A stretch of DNA of 56,940 nt, from NCBI RefSeq assembly GCF_026805325.1, contig NZ_JAPRAT010000026.1, positions 1-56,940 on the forward strand, read 5' to 3'. Shown here in pieces: positions 38,930-49,063 of the stretch (position 1 is its first letter; every line of letters starts with the position of its first letter). Under the pieces are notes generated by a model that did no database searches, was not told the origin of the DNA, and saw nothing but the letters and a program-made list of their open reading frames with translations. The stretch is from Natronobacillus azotifigens (GTDB lineage: Bacteria > Bacillota > Bacilli > Bacillales > Amphibacillaceae). Made by a program: the position numbers and the translations under genes.

Positions 38930-39456
38930 AACCGTTTCTAAGGTCTAACCAGTCAATATTTAGAAAAATATGAAAATAAAAACATCGAAAAACCAATTGA
39001 GATATGTTTATGTTTGCTTTTATAAATACAAAGTGAATATGGAATCAAATTGCTTTGCCTATTTAAAAACGAAATAAGCTAGAGAAAACAGATGAAAAAC
39101 CCAGAAATACAGGGTTTCTTTTTATGTTTATGGGATATAACTAGCTTTATAGGCATTTATATATTATAATTAATATTTGTGAAAAAAAGGTATATCAACT
39201 TACTGTGTAGAGGATGCTTTTTTTCTTAAGAAAGAAGGATTTCTCCGTTCGATGTAGAAGATTATTGCAGAGATGATCTTTGTGAATTAAAAAAAACAAG
39301 TTTTTTAGGCGTTTTGTCCCATGAATGATGCTGACGTTAGTTTATTCACGTGGAGTTTGAGGTATTATTATAAAAGTTATTAATATTTTTTAAAAAAATG
39401 TCGAAACTTGCAGGAATTTTTTATTTTTATATAGAAATTAGATGATGGTGATGTAA
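38930..39456. other. Gene-free AT-rich stretch before dnaG
   Basis: No gene that I can support. B. subtilis has yqxD between yqfL and dnaG, so the gap may mark its loss. It holds a terminator-like hairpin (39097-39123). No confident dnaG promoter could be chosen; TTGAGG near 39357 with TTAATA 17 bases later is a weak option. Confidence 0.5.
39097..39123 (+). terminator. Terminator-like hairpin
   Basis: AAACCC and GGGTTT pair around nine bases, followed by CTTTTT. Short stem, but correctly shaped. Confidence 0.6.
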
Positions 39457-41274
39457 ATGGCAGGTCAAATACCTGAAGAACTTATTGACGACATTCGTAA
39501 AGCAAATGATATTGTGGATGTTGTTGGCGAATATGTAAAATTAAAAAAGCAAGGTAGAAATTATTTTGGCTTATGTCCATTTCATGGAGAGAAAACACCT
39601 TCTTTTTCTGTTACACAGGAGAAACAAATTTTTCATTGTTTTGGTTGTGGTAAAGGTGGTAATGCAGTTACCTTTCTTATGGAGGTTGAAGGATTCTCTT
39701 TTTATCAAGCAATTCAACATTTAGCTGAAAAAAGTGGTCATGTGTTGCCAGAAAATCAACTGCAACAAACAAACCAATTAAATAACATGGATCAGGCTAG
39801 TTTGAAAGCTTATGAGTGGCTTACCAAATTTTATCATCATGTATTGCGACATACAAAAGAAGGTAAAGAGGCGTATGCCTATTTACAAAAGCGTGGCTTC
39901 TCCGAGGAAATGTTAGAAACCTTTCAAATCGGTTATTCGCCACAATCAACAGATATTGTTACACAATTTCTAGAAAAAAAAGGATTTCATTTGCAACAAA
40001 TGGTCTCTGCTGGTTTACTCTCAGCAAATGAACAAAACCAAATTACAGACCGGTTCCGGGGAAGAGTTGTATTTCCAATTCGCACTCATCTTGGGAAAAC
40101 AGTAGGGTTTGGTGGTAGGACCATTTCAGGACAAGAACCCAAGTATTTAAATAGTCCTGAGTCTTCTCTATTTCATAAAGGTAAATTATTATATAATTTC
40201 GATTTAGCTCGAAGTGAAATTAGAAAAAAAGCTCAGGCGATATTATTTGAAGGGTATATGGATGTTATCTCCGCACATCAAGCTGGTATACGGAATGGAG
40301 TTGCGTCATTAGGAACCTCTGTTACTGAACAACAGGCTAGTTTATTAAAGCGATATGCGGAATCTGTTGTTATTTGTTATGACGGTGACCGAGCGGGGAT
40401 TGAAGCCTCTTACAAAGCGGCCAAACTGTTTAAGCAAACTGGGTGTAACGTGATGATTGCCTCCATACCAGAAGGGTTGGACCCAGATGCGTATTTAAAA
40501 AAATATGGTGCACAGAAATTCAAACATGAAGTAATGGAAGCAAGTAATACGTATATGACCTTCCTAATGGAATATTATAAGAAAGATTATAATCTCCAAC
40601 TAGAAGGAGATCGTATACAATACATGAATAAGGTTATTGCCGAACTTACATTGCTTGATCGCCCCATGGAACAAGAGCACTATGCAAAAGAGCTTGCCAA
40701 AACTTTTGATTTATCTCTTTCAACAATATTAGAAGAAATACACATAAAAAGGAAGAAGTTAGGGAGAAAACAGGATAAGGCTGATTCAATTAGCCATACT
40801 AAAAAAATAGAGCCTGTGAAAAGAAGCAAAAAATTACTACCAGCTTATCATAATGCTGAAAAGCAATTAATTGCTTATATGTTATATGATGCTACTATTG
40901 CTGAAAAAGTAAGAAACGAATTAGGTGCTTTATTTAACGTTGATCATCATAAGATTATTGTGACACATTTATATGCGTATTACGAAGATGGTTTTGATTC
41001 AAATATAAGCCACTTTATCGAACGAATCTCCGATGAAACAATAAAAAATGAAATCATCCAGATAGCGATGGAACCTATTCAGCCTGAAATTAGCGATAAA
41101 GAAATTCAGGATTATATTCGTATTATTCAAACAGAACAAGGTGATAAAGCAATCATACGTGATTTGCGTCTCAAACAAAAGCAGGCAGAAATGAATAAGG
41201 ATTACGTCTTGGCTGCTCAAATCGGGATGGAAATAGTGGAGATACTAAAACGTTTAAAAAATGCTAGTCATTGA
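39457..41274 (+). CDS. dnaG: DNA primase
   Basis: Synthesises RNA primers for replication. The 605-residue protein has a CHC2 zinc finger with Cys40, His43, Cys61 and Cys64 (LCPFHGEKTPSF, FHCFGCGKGG). A TOPRIM catalytic core follows (LFEGYMDVISAHQAG, VVICYDGDRAGIEA), and the C-terminal helical part binds the DnaB-type helicase. ATG after GATGGTGATG, a weak ribosome site. It is followed by rpoD after 30 bases, the classical macromolecular-synthesis pair. Confidence 0.97.
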   Translation: MAGQIPEELIDDIRKANDIVDVVGEYVKLKKQGRNYFGLCPFHGEKTPSFSVTQEKQIFHCFGCGKGGNAVTFLMEVEGFSFYQAIQHLAEKSGHVLPENQLQQTNQLNNMDQASLKAYEWLTKFYHHVLRHTKEGKEAYAYLQKRGFSEEMLETFQIGYSPQSTDIVTQFLEKKGFHLQQMVSAGLLSANEQNQITDRFRGRVVFPIRTHLGKTVGFGGRTISGQEPKYLNSPESSLFHKGKLLYNFDLARSEIRKKAQAILFEGYMDVISAHQAGIRNGVASLGTSVTEQQASLLKRYAESVVICYDGDRAGIEASYKAAKLFKQTGCNVMIASIPEGLDPDAYLKKYGAQKFKHEVMEASNTYMTFLMEYYKKDYNLQLEGDRIQYMNKVIAELTLLDRPMEQEHYAKELAKTFDLSLSTILEEIHIKRKKLGRKQDKADSISHTKKIEPVKRSKKLLPAYHNAEKQLIAYMLYDATIAEKVRNELGALFNVDHHKIIVTHLYAYYEDGFDSNISHFIERISDETIKNEIIQIAMEPIQPEISDKEIQDYIRIIQTEQGDKAIIRDLRLKQKQAEMNKDYVLAAQIGMEIVEILKRLKNASH

Positions 41275-41304
41275 TATAGGAGTTAGTTGGAAGGAGGGGG
41301 ACTC

Positions 41305-42426
41305 ATGGCAAATAACAAGCCATCGCATTCAAAAGATAATGAACCAGAATTAACATTAGAACAAGCAAAAGAGCAACTCTTGGAGGTAGGGAAAAAAAGA
41401 GGAGTTCTAGCATACGAAGATGTAGCGGAACGTCTAGCTGGATTTGAATTAGAGTCAGACCAAATGGATGAGTACTATGAGTTTTTAGGTGAACAAGGAA
41501 TTGAAATTGTTGGGGATGGGGAAGATGACCCCAGTGTACAGCAAATTGCAAAGGTTGAGGAATTCGATCTGAATGATTTAAGTGTTCCATTAGGCATTAA
41601 GATTAACGACCCTGTTCGTATGTACTTAAAAGAAATAGGCCGAGTAGATTTACTATCTGCGAAAGAAGAGATAAGTCTCGCCGAGCGGATCGAACAAGGG
41701 GACGAAGAAGCAAAAAAACGATTAGCTGAAGCAAATTTACGTTTAGTAGTAAGTATCGCCAAGCGCTATGTTGGTCGCGGTATGCTATTTTTGGATCTCA
41801 TACAAGAAGGTAATATGGGATTAATCAAGGCAGTTGAGAAATTTGATTATCGGAAAGGGTTCAAATTTAGTACGTATGCTACGTGGTGGATACGTCAAGC
41901 TATCACGAGAGCAATTGCAGATCAAGCAAGAACGATCCGCATCCCTGTTCATATGGTAGAAACAATTAATAAACTAATTCGAGTGCAACGTCAGTTGTTG
42001 CAAGATTATGGTCGTGAGCCATCACCAGAGGAAATCGGGAAAGAAATGGATCTAACTCCTGATAAAGTACGTGAAATTCTTAAAATTGCTCAAGAACCAG
42101 TATCACTCGAAACTCCAATTGGTGAAGAAGATGATTCACATTTAGGTGACTTTATTGAAGATCAAGAAGCAACTTCTCCTTCTGATCATGCTGCATATGA
42201 ATTATTAAAAGAACAACTTGAGGATGTCCTTGATACATTGACGGATAGAGAAGAGAATGTATTGCGTTTGCGATTTGGTTTAGATGATGGTAGAACACGT
42301 ACATTGGAAGAGGTTGGAAAAGTCTTTGGCGTTACTCGTGAAAGAATTCGTCAAATAGAAGCAAAAGCATTACGTAAATTGCGCCATCCAAGTCGAAGTA
42401 AGCGATTGAAAGATTTTCTTGAATAG
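41305..42426 (+). CDS. sigA: RNA polymerase major sigma factor SigA
   Basis: Housekeeping sigma-70 factor of 373 residues. Region 1.1 is short. Region 2 ([39 protein letters not shown] contains 2.1-2.2; [16 protein letters not shown] is 2.3-2.4), region 3, and the region 4 helix-turn-helix ([20 protein letters not shown]) are all intact. The ATG follows AGGAGGGGG; a TTG six codons upstream sits before that site. It is co-transcribed with dnaG and ends in a strong terminator. Confidence 0.98.
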   Translation: MANNKPSHSKDNEPELTLEQAKEQLLEVGKKRGVLAYEDVAERLAGFELESDQMDEYYEFLGEQGIEIVGDGEDDPSVQQIAKVEEFDLNDLSVPLGIKINDPVRMYLKEIGRVDLLSAKEEISLAERIEQGDEEAKKRLAEANLRLVVSIAKRYVGRGMLFLDLIQEGNMGLIKAVEKFDYRKGFKFSTYATWWIRQAITRAIADQARTIRIPVHMVETINKLIRVQRQLLQDYGREPSPEEIGKEMDLTPDKVREILKIAQEPVSLETPIGEEDDSHLGDFIEDQEATSPSDHAAYELLKEQLEDVLDTLTDREENVLRLRFGLDDGRTRTLEEVGKVFGVTRERIRQIEAKALRKLRHPSRSKRLKDFLE

Positions 42427-42440
42427 AAATGACCGAAATA

Positions 42441-42498
42441 CACTCAGTCAATCGGTTTCAATTGTTTAAAACAATTGAATTTGGTTGACTGTGTTTTT
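42441..42498 (+). terminator. Terminator after sigA
   Basis: A long interrupted hairpin: CAGTCAA with TTGACTG outside and TTCAATTGTTT with AAACAATTGAA inside, then TTTTT. Confidence 0.88.
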
Positions 42499-42528
42499 AT
42501 ATCAAGTAAATGGCGGAGTGTGAGACTA

Positions 42529-43077
42529 ATGGACGATCAAAGAAGACTAATAATTATTAAGGAAATTCAATCTTGGAAAGAAAACAAGTTGCTTCCCCCT
42601 CAATATTGTGATTTTTTACTAGCATTGTATTCAGAAGGAGATAATGAGAAATTAGTAGCAGCAACGATTGAATCATCCAACGAAGTTCAGATTAGTTTGT
42701 TACAAGTCTTTGTACTCGCATCCAATCTATTTGTCATACCCTTAGCAATAGCTTTCTTATATCTTACCAATTTATCAGTAGGAAAACAAATACTCGTGTT
42801 AGTTATTTTTCTTTTCTTATCAATTGGTTATTACATAGTAACAATCAAGCAATTATCGGTAAAAAAAATATATCCGTTAATTATCTTACTAATGAATATT
42901 TATGTCATTTCGATTCTCCTTGTTACACAATGGGTTCAGGTACCGTTTCTTACTTATAGTGTAGCTATCGTTCAATTACTTTGTTGGATGATACTGGGGG
43001 TTCGTATGAGGTACCGCTCATTGATTTATCTTGCTTTGTTTACATTATTCTTGAGTTTAGTTGCGATATGGATTTAA
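42529..43077 (+). CDS. Unknown membrane protein after sigA
   Basis: A 182-residue protein with a soluble N-terminal 55 residues (LIIIKEIQSWKENKLLPPQY, then CDFLLALYSEG) and about five to six membrane helices after that. I do not know its function. The N-terminal helix pair resembles short regulatory segments preceding membrane domains in DUF2157-like proteins, but this is a weak impression. The ATG follows GGCGGAGTG. It stands where B. subtilis has cccA (cytochrome c550), which is absent; no heme motif CxxCH is present, so it is not a replacement cytochrome. Confidence 0.75.
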   Translation: MDDQRRLIIIKEIQSWKENKLLPPQYCDFLLALYSEGDNEKLVAATIESSNEVQISLLQVFVLASNLFVIPLAIAFLYLTNLSVGKQILVLVIFLFLSIGYYIVTIKQLSVKKIYPLIILLMNIYVISILLVTQWVQVPFLTYSVAIVQLLCWMILGVRMRYRSLIYLALFTLFLSLVAIWI

Positions 43078-43104
43078 GATCTTTAGAAAAAGGAGTATGG
43101 AAGA

Positions 43105-43809
43105 ATGAATGAAAGAGAATTATCCAAACGGCTAGCTATTGTAGCAAGTTATTTACCAAAAAAAGCTTTCTTTGCTGATATTGGTAGTGATCATGCTTAT
43201 CTACCTGTTGTTGTTTGCTCGCAAGATCACGCTGCTAAAGCAATTGCAGGGGAAATAAATGAAGGCCCTTTTCAGTCTGCCAAGAAACAGGTAGAAAAAC
43301 AATCGTTAGAAGAACAAATTGAAGTCATCAAAGGAGACGGCCTATCTGTTATTACAAACCAACCGATAAAACAACTCATTATCGCCGGGATGGGGGGCGG
43401 ATTAATTCGGACTATTTTAGATAATGGGAAAGATAAACTTACTACAGTTGACCGTATTATAGTTCAACCCAACGTTGACGCAGAGCTCGTTCGAATCTGG
43501 TTTGATCAACATGATTATGTTTTAACAGCAGAGGAAATTATTAAAGAGGATGGGCATATCTATGAGATTCTTGTCGCAGATAGGCAGGCTAGCAGTAACC
43601 CATACCAAGATAAAAATAAGGAATATTTATTTGGACCATTTTTAATTCGGGAGAAAAATGCAGCATTTATTGAAAAATGGGAATCAGAACAAAAAAAGCG
43701 TGAACGAATTATTGCACAAATGCAACAAGCGGTTGATCTTGATCAAGAAAAAATAGATCGATTGAAAAAGGAAATTGTACAAATAGAGGAGGTATTAGGT
43801 GGTGAATAG
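43105..43809 (+). CDS. trmK: TrmK, tRNA m1A22 methyltransferase
   Basis: Methylates N1 of adenine 22 in tRNA. The 234-residue protein shows the SAM site ADIGSDHAYLPV, the motif IIAGMGGGLIRTIL, RIIVQPNVDAELVR, and a C-terminal coiled coil (about 185-230). The ATG follows AAAGGAG. The 3' end overlaps nif3 by 11 bases. Confidence 0.93.
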   Translation: MNERELSKRLAIVASYLPKKAFFADIGSDHAYLPVVVCSQDHAAKAIAGEINEGPFQSAKKQVEKQSLEEQIEVIKGDGLSVITNQPIKQLIIAGMGGGLIRTILDNGKDKLTTVDRIIVQPNVDAELVRIWFDQHDYVLTAEEIIKEDGHIYEILVADRQASSNPYQDKNKEYLFGPFLIREKNAAFIEKWESEQKKRERIIAQMQQAVDLDQEKIDRLKKEIVQIEEVLGGE

Positions 43810-44923
43810 AGTGGTTAACGTAGCACAGGTAATAAGACTGCTTGAGAAATGGGCGCCAAAAAAATATGCGTACGACTGGGATAATGTCGGTTTGCAAATA
43901 GGGTCCTATGAACAAGCGGTGACCAACTGTATGGTAACATTAGATGTTACAGAATCTGTTGTTGATGAGGCCATTGCTAAAGAGGCAAACCTAATTATTG
44001 CTCATCACCCTCTCTTGTTTAAGCCGCTTAAGCAAATTGATATCGAAAAGCCTATCGGTAAATTGATCCAGAAAATAGTGAAGAACGATATTTCTGTCTA
44101 TGCAGCTCATACAAATTTAGACGTTGCCCCTGGGGGCGTTAATGACCTTTTGGCTGATCAACTGGGTTTGGTTGATCGTAAGGTACTTGTTCCTACGATA
44201 GAAGAGAAACGAATGAAACTCATCGTATATGTCCCTAGGGCATTTGTAGATCCAGTTTATACAGCTCTTGCAAATAAAGGTGCTGGGTTTTTAGGAGAGT
44301 ATAGTCACTGTTCTTTTCGTTCAGAAGGGGTGGGAACGTTTTATCCGCTCTCTGATGCAGATCCATTTATTGGAGAACGTGAGCAATTAACGACCGTCGA
44401 AGAAGTAAAACTAGAAATGCTCATTCAAGAAAGCCAAGCTTCTTCTATAATCGCAACATTAAGAAATGCTCACCCATACGAAGAACCTGCGTTTGATTTG
44501 ATCGAGCTCGAAAATGAAGGTAATGTAATGGGAATAGGTAGGGTTGGTCGTTTAAAAGAAACAATGGATTTGCGTATGTTTTGTGAGTTTGTGAAAAAGA
44601 ATATGTCTGTTCAAGGTTTACGAGTTACAGGTAATCTAACTAAGAAAATACAAAAAGTAGCAATTATTGGCGGGAGTGGAGAGAAATATATCCAACATGC
44701 GAAAAGAAGTGGTGCTGATGTGTATGTCACAGGGGATATGTCTTTTCATCAAGCTCAGGATGCAGAGGCACTAGGTTTAGCGGTAGTTGATCCCGGTCAT
44801 CATGTAGAAAAGGTTATGATTGAAGGGGTTCGAGACTATATAAGTAAGGAAATTGAAAAAATGAATGCTGACATGGAAACGATTGCTACGTCTCAGAGTA
44901 CAGAGCCATTCTATTTTATTTGA
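43799..44923 (+). CDS. yqfO: Nif3-like dinuclear metal protein (YqfO)
   Basis: Nif3/DUF34 family protein of 374 residues. Metal-ligand motifs are IIAHHPLLFKPL, YAAHTNLDVAPGGVND, GDMSFHQA and DPGHHVEK. A central CutA/PII-like insert (about 130-235, MKLIVYVPRAFVDPVYTAL) is typical of the Firmicutes form. The activity is uncertain; some members are annotated as GTP cyclohydrolase 1 type 2. The start is one of two adjacent GTG codons after GAGGAGG; it overlaps trmK. Ends at a convergent terminator with ispH. Confidence 0.9.
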   Translation: MVNRVVNVAQVIRLLEKWAPKKYAYDWDNVGLQIGSYEQAVTNCMVTLDVTESVVDEAIAKEANLIIAHHPLLFKPLKQIDIEKPIGKLIQKIVKNDISVYAAHTNLDVAPGGVNDLLADQLGLVDRKVLVPTIEEKRMKLIVYVPRAFVDPVYTALANKGAGFLGEYSHCSFRSEGVGTFYPLSDADPFIGEREQLTTVEEVKLEMLIQESQASSIIATLRNAHPYEEPAFDLIELENEGNVMGIGRVGRLKETMDLRMFCEFVKKNMSVQGLRVTGNLTKKIQKVAIIGGSGEKYIQHAKRSGADVYVTGDMSFHQAQDAEALGLAVVDPGHHVEKVMIEGVRDYISKEIEKMNADMETIATSQSTEPFYFI

Positions 44924-44948
44924 TGAATAAAGTGTTTATATGTAAAAT

Positions 44949-44993
44949 ACTTACAATCAGTAGGGGTAGCATATAGCCATACTGATTGTAAGT
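44949..44993. terminator. Convergent terminator between yqfO and ispH
   Basis: Perfect 14-bp stem ACTTACAATCAGTA with TACTGATTGTAAGT around a 17-base loop. The T-run is weak (TTCCTTT forward, TATTTTA reverse). It lies between converging genes and could serve both. Confidence 0.7.
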
Positions 44994-45001
44994 TTCCTTT
45001 A

Positions 45002-45946
45002 TCATTTTTTTATTTTGACTTTAGGAAGGATCTTTTCTTGCTTTACTTTCGATGTTAATATCCAAGTATCTGGATTGCCACGGTCATATTGCTCAATAAA
45101 TTTAATGACTTCTTTAGTGATCGGTGTCGGTGTTGAAGCCCCAGCGGTTACGGCAACTTTTTCAACATTTTTTAACCACTCAAGATTAATTTCTGTAATG
45201 TCTGCGATACGATATGCGGGTGTTCCAGCAATTTCTTTTGACACTTGAGCAAGTCGATTGGAGTTGTTACTTCTTGGGTCTCCTACAACTAAAGTTAGAT
45301 CCGCTTCCTTCGCCTGTTCAGACACGGCTTCTTGTCGCACTTGTGTTGCCATGCAAATTTCTTGAACCATCTCTGTTTGTGGGAACCGTGCTTTGACGGT
45401 TTGCATGACATCATAGACATCCCATTGACTCATTGTGGTTTGGTTTGTAACAATAAGTTTAGGGTGATCTAAGGTTAATTGCATGACATCTTCTTCCGTC
45501 TCAACTAAATTTACATGATCTGGAGCGATACCAACAGCGCCTTCAGGCTCGGGATGTCCTTTCTTACCAATATAGATGATTTTATAGCCTTCTTTAACCT
45601 TATCACGAATTAAATCATGTGTTTTGGTAACGTCAGGACAAGTAGCATCTAATACAGTCAATCCTTTTTTCTCTGCTTTCTTTTTCACTAATGGCGAAAC
45701 ACCGTGGGCAGTGAAAATAACAGTACCTTTATCTATATCGTCTAGTAAGCCAGAACGATCTTTTCCATCAAGTGTAATGACCCCTTCTTGTTTGAAGGCT
45801 TCTGTTACATGGGTGTTATGAACAATCATACCTAATATGTAAATAGGTCGTGGTAGATTCGGGTCTTTAACAGCGTTCTGTGCAATAACCATTGCATCCA
45901 CTACACCATAACAATAACCGCGCGGGGCTATCTTAATTACTTCCAT
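45002..45946 (-). CDS. ispH: IspH, HMBPP reductase
   Basis: Last enzyme of the MEP isoprenoid pathway, making IPP and DMAPP. The 314-residue protein keeps the three iron-sulfur cysteines in [15 protein letters not shown] and [12 protein letters not shown]. It also has [17 protein letters not shown] and AGASTPT. The reverse-strand start follows GGGGGAGCC. IspG, the preceding enzyme, is encoded at 49817-50914. Confidence 0.96.
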   Translation of the reverse strand: MEVIKIAPRGYCYGVVDAMVIAQNAVKDPNLPRPIYILGMIVHNTHVTEAFKQEGVITLDGKDRSGLLDDIDKGTVIFTAHGVSPLVKKKAEKKGLTVLDATCPDVTKTHDLIRDKVKEGYKIIYIGKKGHPEPEGAVGIAPDHVNLVETEEDVMQLTLDHPKLIVTNQTTMSQWDVYDVMQTVKARFPQTEMVQEICMATQVRQEAVSEQAKEADLTLVVGDPRSNNSNRLAQVSKEIAGTPAYRIADITEINLEWLKNVEKVAVTAGASTPTPITKEVIKFIEQYDRGNPDTWILTSKVKQEKILPKVKIKK

Positions 45947-45990
45947 TTTGGCTCCCCCTTTTTAAATTAATGCAAGCATCAATACTATTA

Positions 45991-46145
45991 GTGCGTGTTC
46001 AAAAAGTCCGCAAATTAGAAGCAAGCAGGTCGAGGTATTGAACGTTCTGAGAACCAGAGTGTAGGCTTTCCCTACATGAAGACCGGAAGAACGAGCCAAC
46101 GAAAAAAAGCGCTGCTTATCATTTGGTGACTTTTTTACCACCCTC
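45991..46145. mobile_element. MITE-like element with GTGTTCAAAAAGTC termini
   Basis: A 155-base insert between the divergent ispH and cshB genes. The left end GTGTTCAAAAAGTCCGCAAA and the reverse complement of the right end GGTGGTAAAAAAGTCACCAA are imperfect terminal inverted repeats. The middle holds nested palindromes: CGTTCT with AGAACG, and GTAGG with CCTAC. I have seen similar dispersed sequences in Bacillaceae genomes, but cannot name a family. The rest of the 330-base gap has no gene. Confidence 0.55.
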
Positions 46146-46277
46146 TATTATAAAGAATAAAGGGTAGAAATACAAAGTAAATACTAGAGATTCAAAGAAA
46201 AAGAAAATAAAATCGTGTGCAATTTTTGTAGAACTAACCTATAATGAAGAGTACAAATTGAATAAGGAGTTTTATCT

Positions 46278-47588
46278 ATGGAAAATCATAAGTTTAAAGA
46301 ATATAACTTACAACCTTGGATTCATCAGGTTATTGAAAAATTAACTTTTAAAGAACCAACACCCATTCAACAAAAAGTTATCCCAGCTGTACTAAGAGGA
46401 GAAAGTGTGATCGGGCAATCACATACTGGATCAGGAAAAACGCATGCTTTCTTATTACCGCTATTTAGTCGCCTAGATACCAACAAGCAAGAAGTACAAA
46501 TAGTAATTACTTCACCAACAAGAGAATTGGCTACACAAATATATGATGAAGTGAAAAAAATTATTTCGTTTTCTGACCAAGAAGATCAGATCGTGACTAA
46601 ATTATTTATTGGTGGAACCGATAAACAACGGTCGATCGATAAGTTGAAAACACAACCACAAGTCATTGTTGGTACACCTGGTCGATTATTAGATTTGATT
46701 CAAGAAGGAGCACTTGATCTATATTCTGCGAAAGCTTTTGTAGTTGATGAAGCAGACTTGATGCTTGACTTAGGATTAATTAATGAAATTGATCAAATGT
46801 TAGTCAGAGCAAATCAGAACATTCAATTACTAGTTTTTTCTGCAACTATTCCAGAAAGACTACATCCTTTTTTGAAAAAATATTTACAAAATCCAACCCA
46901 TTTTCATATCAAAGATCATTTTGCTCCAGAAACAATAGAACATCGATTGGTTCCGCTTCGGCATCGAGAACCTGCAGACTTGATTTATCAAATTTCAGAA
47001 GCGATTAACCCATACCTTGCGATTATCTTTACGAACGGAAAAGAAGCTGCAAATGCTTTGTATGAAGCGTTACAAGCGCGTAAGTTGGAAGTAGGCTTAA
47101 TACATGGAGGACTACCTGCTCGGGAACGGAAAAGAGTATTGAAAGATATCCAGTCGTTACGATACCAATATATTGTTGCGACAGATTTAGCTGCTAGAGG
47201 AATTGATATTAAAGGGATTAGTCATGTTATTAATGCACAAATGCCTAAGGAAGAAGAGTTCTATATTCATCGTGTTGGTCGAACAGCACGAGCCGGTATG
47301 GAAGGTACAGCGATTAATTTATATCAGGAAAATGATCTTGAATTTATTAAAAAGTTGGCAAATCGGGGAATTACTTTCACGACGTTTGATTTGAGCCATG
47401 GAGCATGGAAAGAAACGAAGGCTTGGAATGAGCGTTCAGAGCGCAAGAAGCAAGGACATGACGTAGATAAAGAAGCATGGAGACGTGTTAGAAAACCAGA
47501 TAAAGTTAAACCAGGATATAAAAAGAAAATGAAACGTCAACAAGAGAGTATCAAGAGACAAATAAATCGAAGTAATAAAAAGAAATAA
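46278..47588 (+). CDS. cshB: DEAD-box RNA helicase CshB
   Basis: ATP-dependent RNA helicase of 436 residues. Motifs in order are the Q motif (EPTPIQQKVIPAVL), SHTGSGKTHA, PTRELA, TPGRLLD, VDEADLM (DEAD), SAT, TDLAARGID and HRVGRTARAG. The tail is basic (KKMKRQQESIKRQ), which suits RNA binding. ATG after AAGGAG. In B. subtilis CshB (YqfR) acts in cold adaptation and mRNA turnover. Next gene is nfo, 33 bases downstream. Confidence 0.93.
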   Translation: MENHKFKEYNLQPWIHQVIEKLTFKEPTPIQQKVIPAVLRGESVIGQSHTGSGKTHAFLLPLFSRLDTNKQEVQIVITSPTRELATQIYDEVKKIISFSDQEDQIVTKLFIGGTDKQRSIDKLKTQPQVIVGTPGRLLDLIQEGALDLYSAKAFVVDEADLMLDLGLINEIDQMLVRANQNIQLLVFSATIPERLHPFLKKYLQNPTHFHIKDHFAPETIEHRLVPLRHREPADLIYQISEAINPYLAIIFTNGKEAANALYEALQARKLEVGLIHGGLPARERKRVLKDIQSLRYQYIVATDLAARGIDIKGISHVINAQMPKEEEFYIHRVGRTARAGMEGTAINLYQENDLEFIKKLANRGITFTTFDLSHGAWKETKAWNERSERKKQGHDVDKEAWRRVRKPDKVKPGYKKKMKRQQESIKRQINRSNKKK

Positions 47589-47621
47589 GTATCTATTTAA
47601 CTGTGGGAGAGGGGATTTATA

Positions 47622-48512
47622 ATGATATTAGGTTCACATGTATCAATGAGTGGAAAGAAAATGTTATTAGGTTCAAGTGAAGAAGCTACGAGTTATGGAG
47701 CTACTGCTATGATGATTTATACTGGTGCGCCACAAAATACGAGACGAAAAGCGATTGATGATTTGAATATTGAAGCGGGACGAGCTCATATGAAAGAAAA
47801 TGGTATAAAAGAAGTTGTAGTACACGCTCCTTATATCATTAATTTAGGAAATACAACGAAGCCAGAAACGTTTGAATTAGCTGTTACTTTTTTAAAGAGT
47901 GAGATTGAACGTACAGCTGCGATCGGCGCTAAACAAATTGTCCTACATCCTGGGGCACACGTTGGGCAAGGAGTGGAAAAAGGGATTGCAAGAATTATTG
48001 AAGGTTTAAATGAGGTGTTAACAAAGGAACATGATGTTCAAATTGCTTTAGAAACAATGGCGGGCAAAGGGTCTGAAATAGGTCGTTCATTTGAGGAACT
48101 TGCACAAATTATAAATGGTGTAAAAAACAATGAGAAGTTATCTGTGTGTCTTGATACATGTCATATTCATGATGCTGGTTATGATATTGTTCATAATTTT
48201 GACGAAGTATTAGATGAGTTTGATCGAATTATTGGTTTGGATCGATTGAAAGTCATTCATGTAAACGATAGTAAGAATGAAAAAGGTGCCCAGAAAGATC
48301 GCCATGAGAATATTGGCTTTGGTCATATTGGTTTTGATGCATTGAATGCAATTGTTCACCACCCGCAACTATCTCATTTGCCTAAGATTCTTGAAACTCC
48401 TTATGTTGGAACAGACAAAAAGAACAAGAAAGCTCCTTATAAATATGAAATATCGATGTTAAAAGATCGAACGTTTCAATCAGACTTGCAAGAAAAGATT
48501 ATGAACCAGTAA
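47622..48512 (+). CDS. nfo: Endonuclease IV
   Basis: Zinc-dependent apurinic/apyrimidinic endonuclease for base excision repair, also important in spores. The 296-residue TIM barrel shows metal motifs [72 protein letters not shown] and ETPYV. The ATG follows GGGAGAGGGG. Probably co-transcribed with cshB. Confidence 0.97.
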   Translation: MILGSHVSMSGKKMLLGSSEEATSYGATAMMIYTGAPQNTRRKAIDDLNIEAGRAHMKENGIKEVVVHAPYIINLGNTTKPETFELAVTFLKSEIERTAAIGAKQIVLHPGAHVGQGVEKGIARIIEGLNEVLTKEHDVQIALETMAGKGSEIGRSFEELAQIINGVKNNEKLSVCLDTCHIHDAGYDIVHNFDEVLDEFDRIIGLDRLKVIHVNDSKNEKGAQKDRHENIGFGHIGFDALNAIVHHPQLSHLPKILETPYVGTDKKNKKAPYKYEISMLKDRTFQSDLQEKIMNQ

Positions 48513-48552
48513 TTGCTAAATAATCATCTTTAAATATTAAAAAGAACGTATG

Positions 48553-48593
48553 ATAAGCGTATCCTCTCATAGAACAAGGATACGCTTATTTTT
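48553..48593 (+). terminator. Terminator after nfo
   Basis: Perfect 13-bp stem ATAAGCGTATCCT with AGGATACGCTTAT, then TTTT. Confidence 0.9.
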
Positions 48594-48609
48594 GTATTAA
48601 AAGTAATGA

Positions 48610-48894
48610 TTACTTAAACCAACCTTCCACACCGTACTGCTTGATTAACTGATGGAATAACATCTCCGCTTGTTGAGCGGTTTGCTTGTCTGTAATTTGT
48701 TCTAGTTGTTTAAACATTCTTACCCGATCGCTTTCTACGGTTGGGTTTAACTTATTTGTTCTAAGAAATTGAACAATTTCATTCGCTTGTTTTTGTGATA
48801 TAGGGATCTGATATGTTGTTGCATAATGAAGCAATTCGTTGGTAGAAAGGTTATTTAATTTATTCATCATCATTTGTTGAAAGAAAGCTTGCAT
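48610..48894 (-). CDS. yqfT: YqfT-like DUF2624 protein
   Basis: A 94-residue protein with no membrane segment, predicted to be all-helical (MNKLNNLSTNELLHYATTYQ). The family (DUF2624) has no known function. In B. subtilis yqfT follows nfo. The reverse-strand ATG follows AAAGGAGTG. Confidence 0.8.
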   Translation of the reverse strand: MQAFFQQMMMNKLNNLSTNELLHYATTYQIPISQKQANEIVQFLRTNKLNPTVESDRVRMFKQLEQITDKQTAQQAEMLFHQLIKQYGVEGWFK

Positions 48895-49063
48895 GATAAC
48901 ACTCCTTTTCTATGGGTTCCTCTTTATAATAGCAATATATGTGTAAGAGATGAAATGTTTACGACTAATTGATCTTGAGTATAACATTTGCATTCCTGTT
49001 CATAGTACGTTAGCATATCAACTTGTAAATAGAATATTGATTTCAGAAGGGAATGCTGCAGGA

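Noticed and set aside
42529..43077. Membrane protein after sigA considered as cytochrome c550 (cccA)
   Set aside because: No CxxCH heme motif and too many membrane helices.
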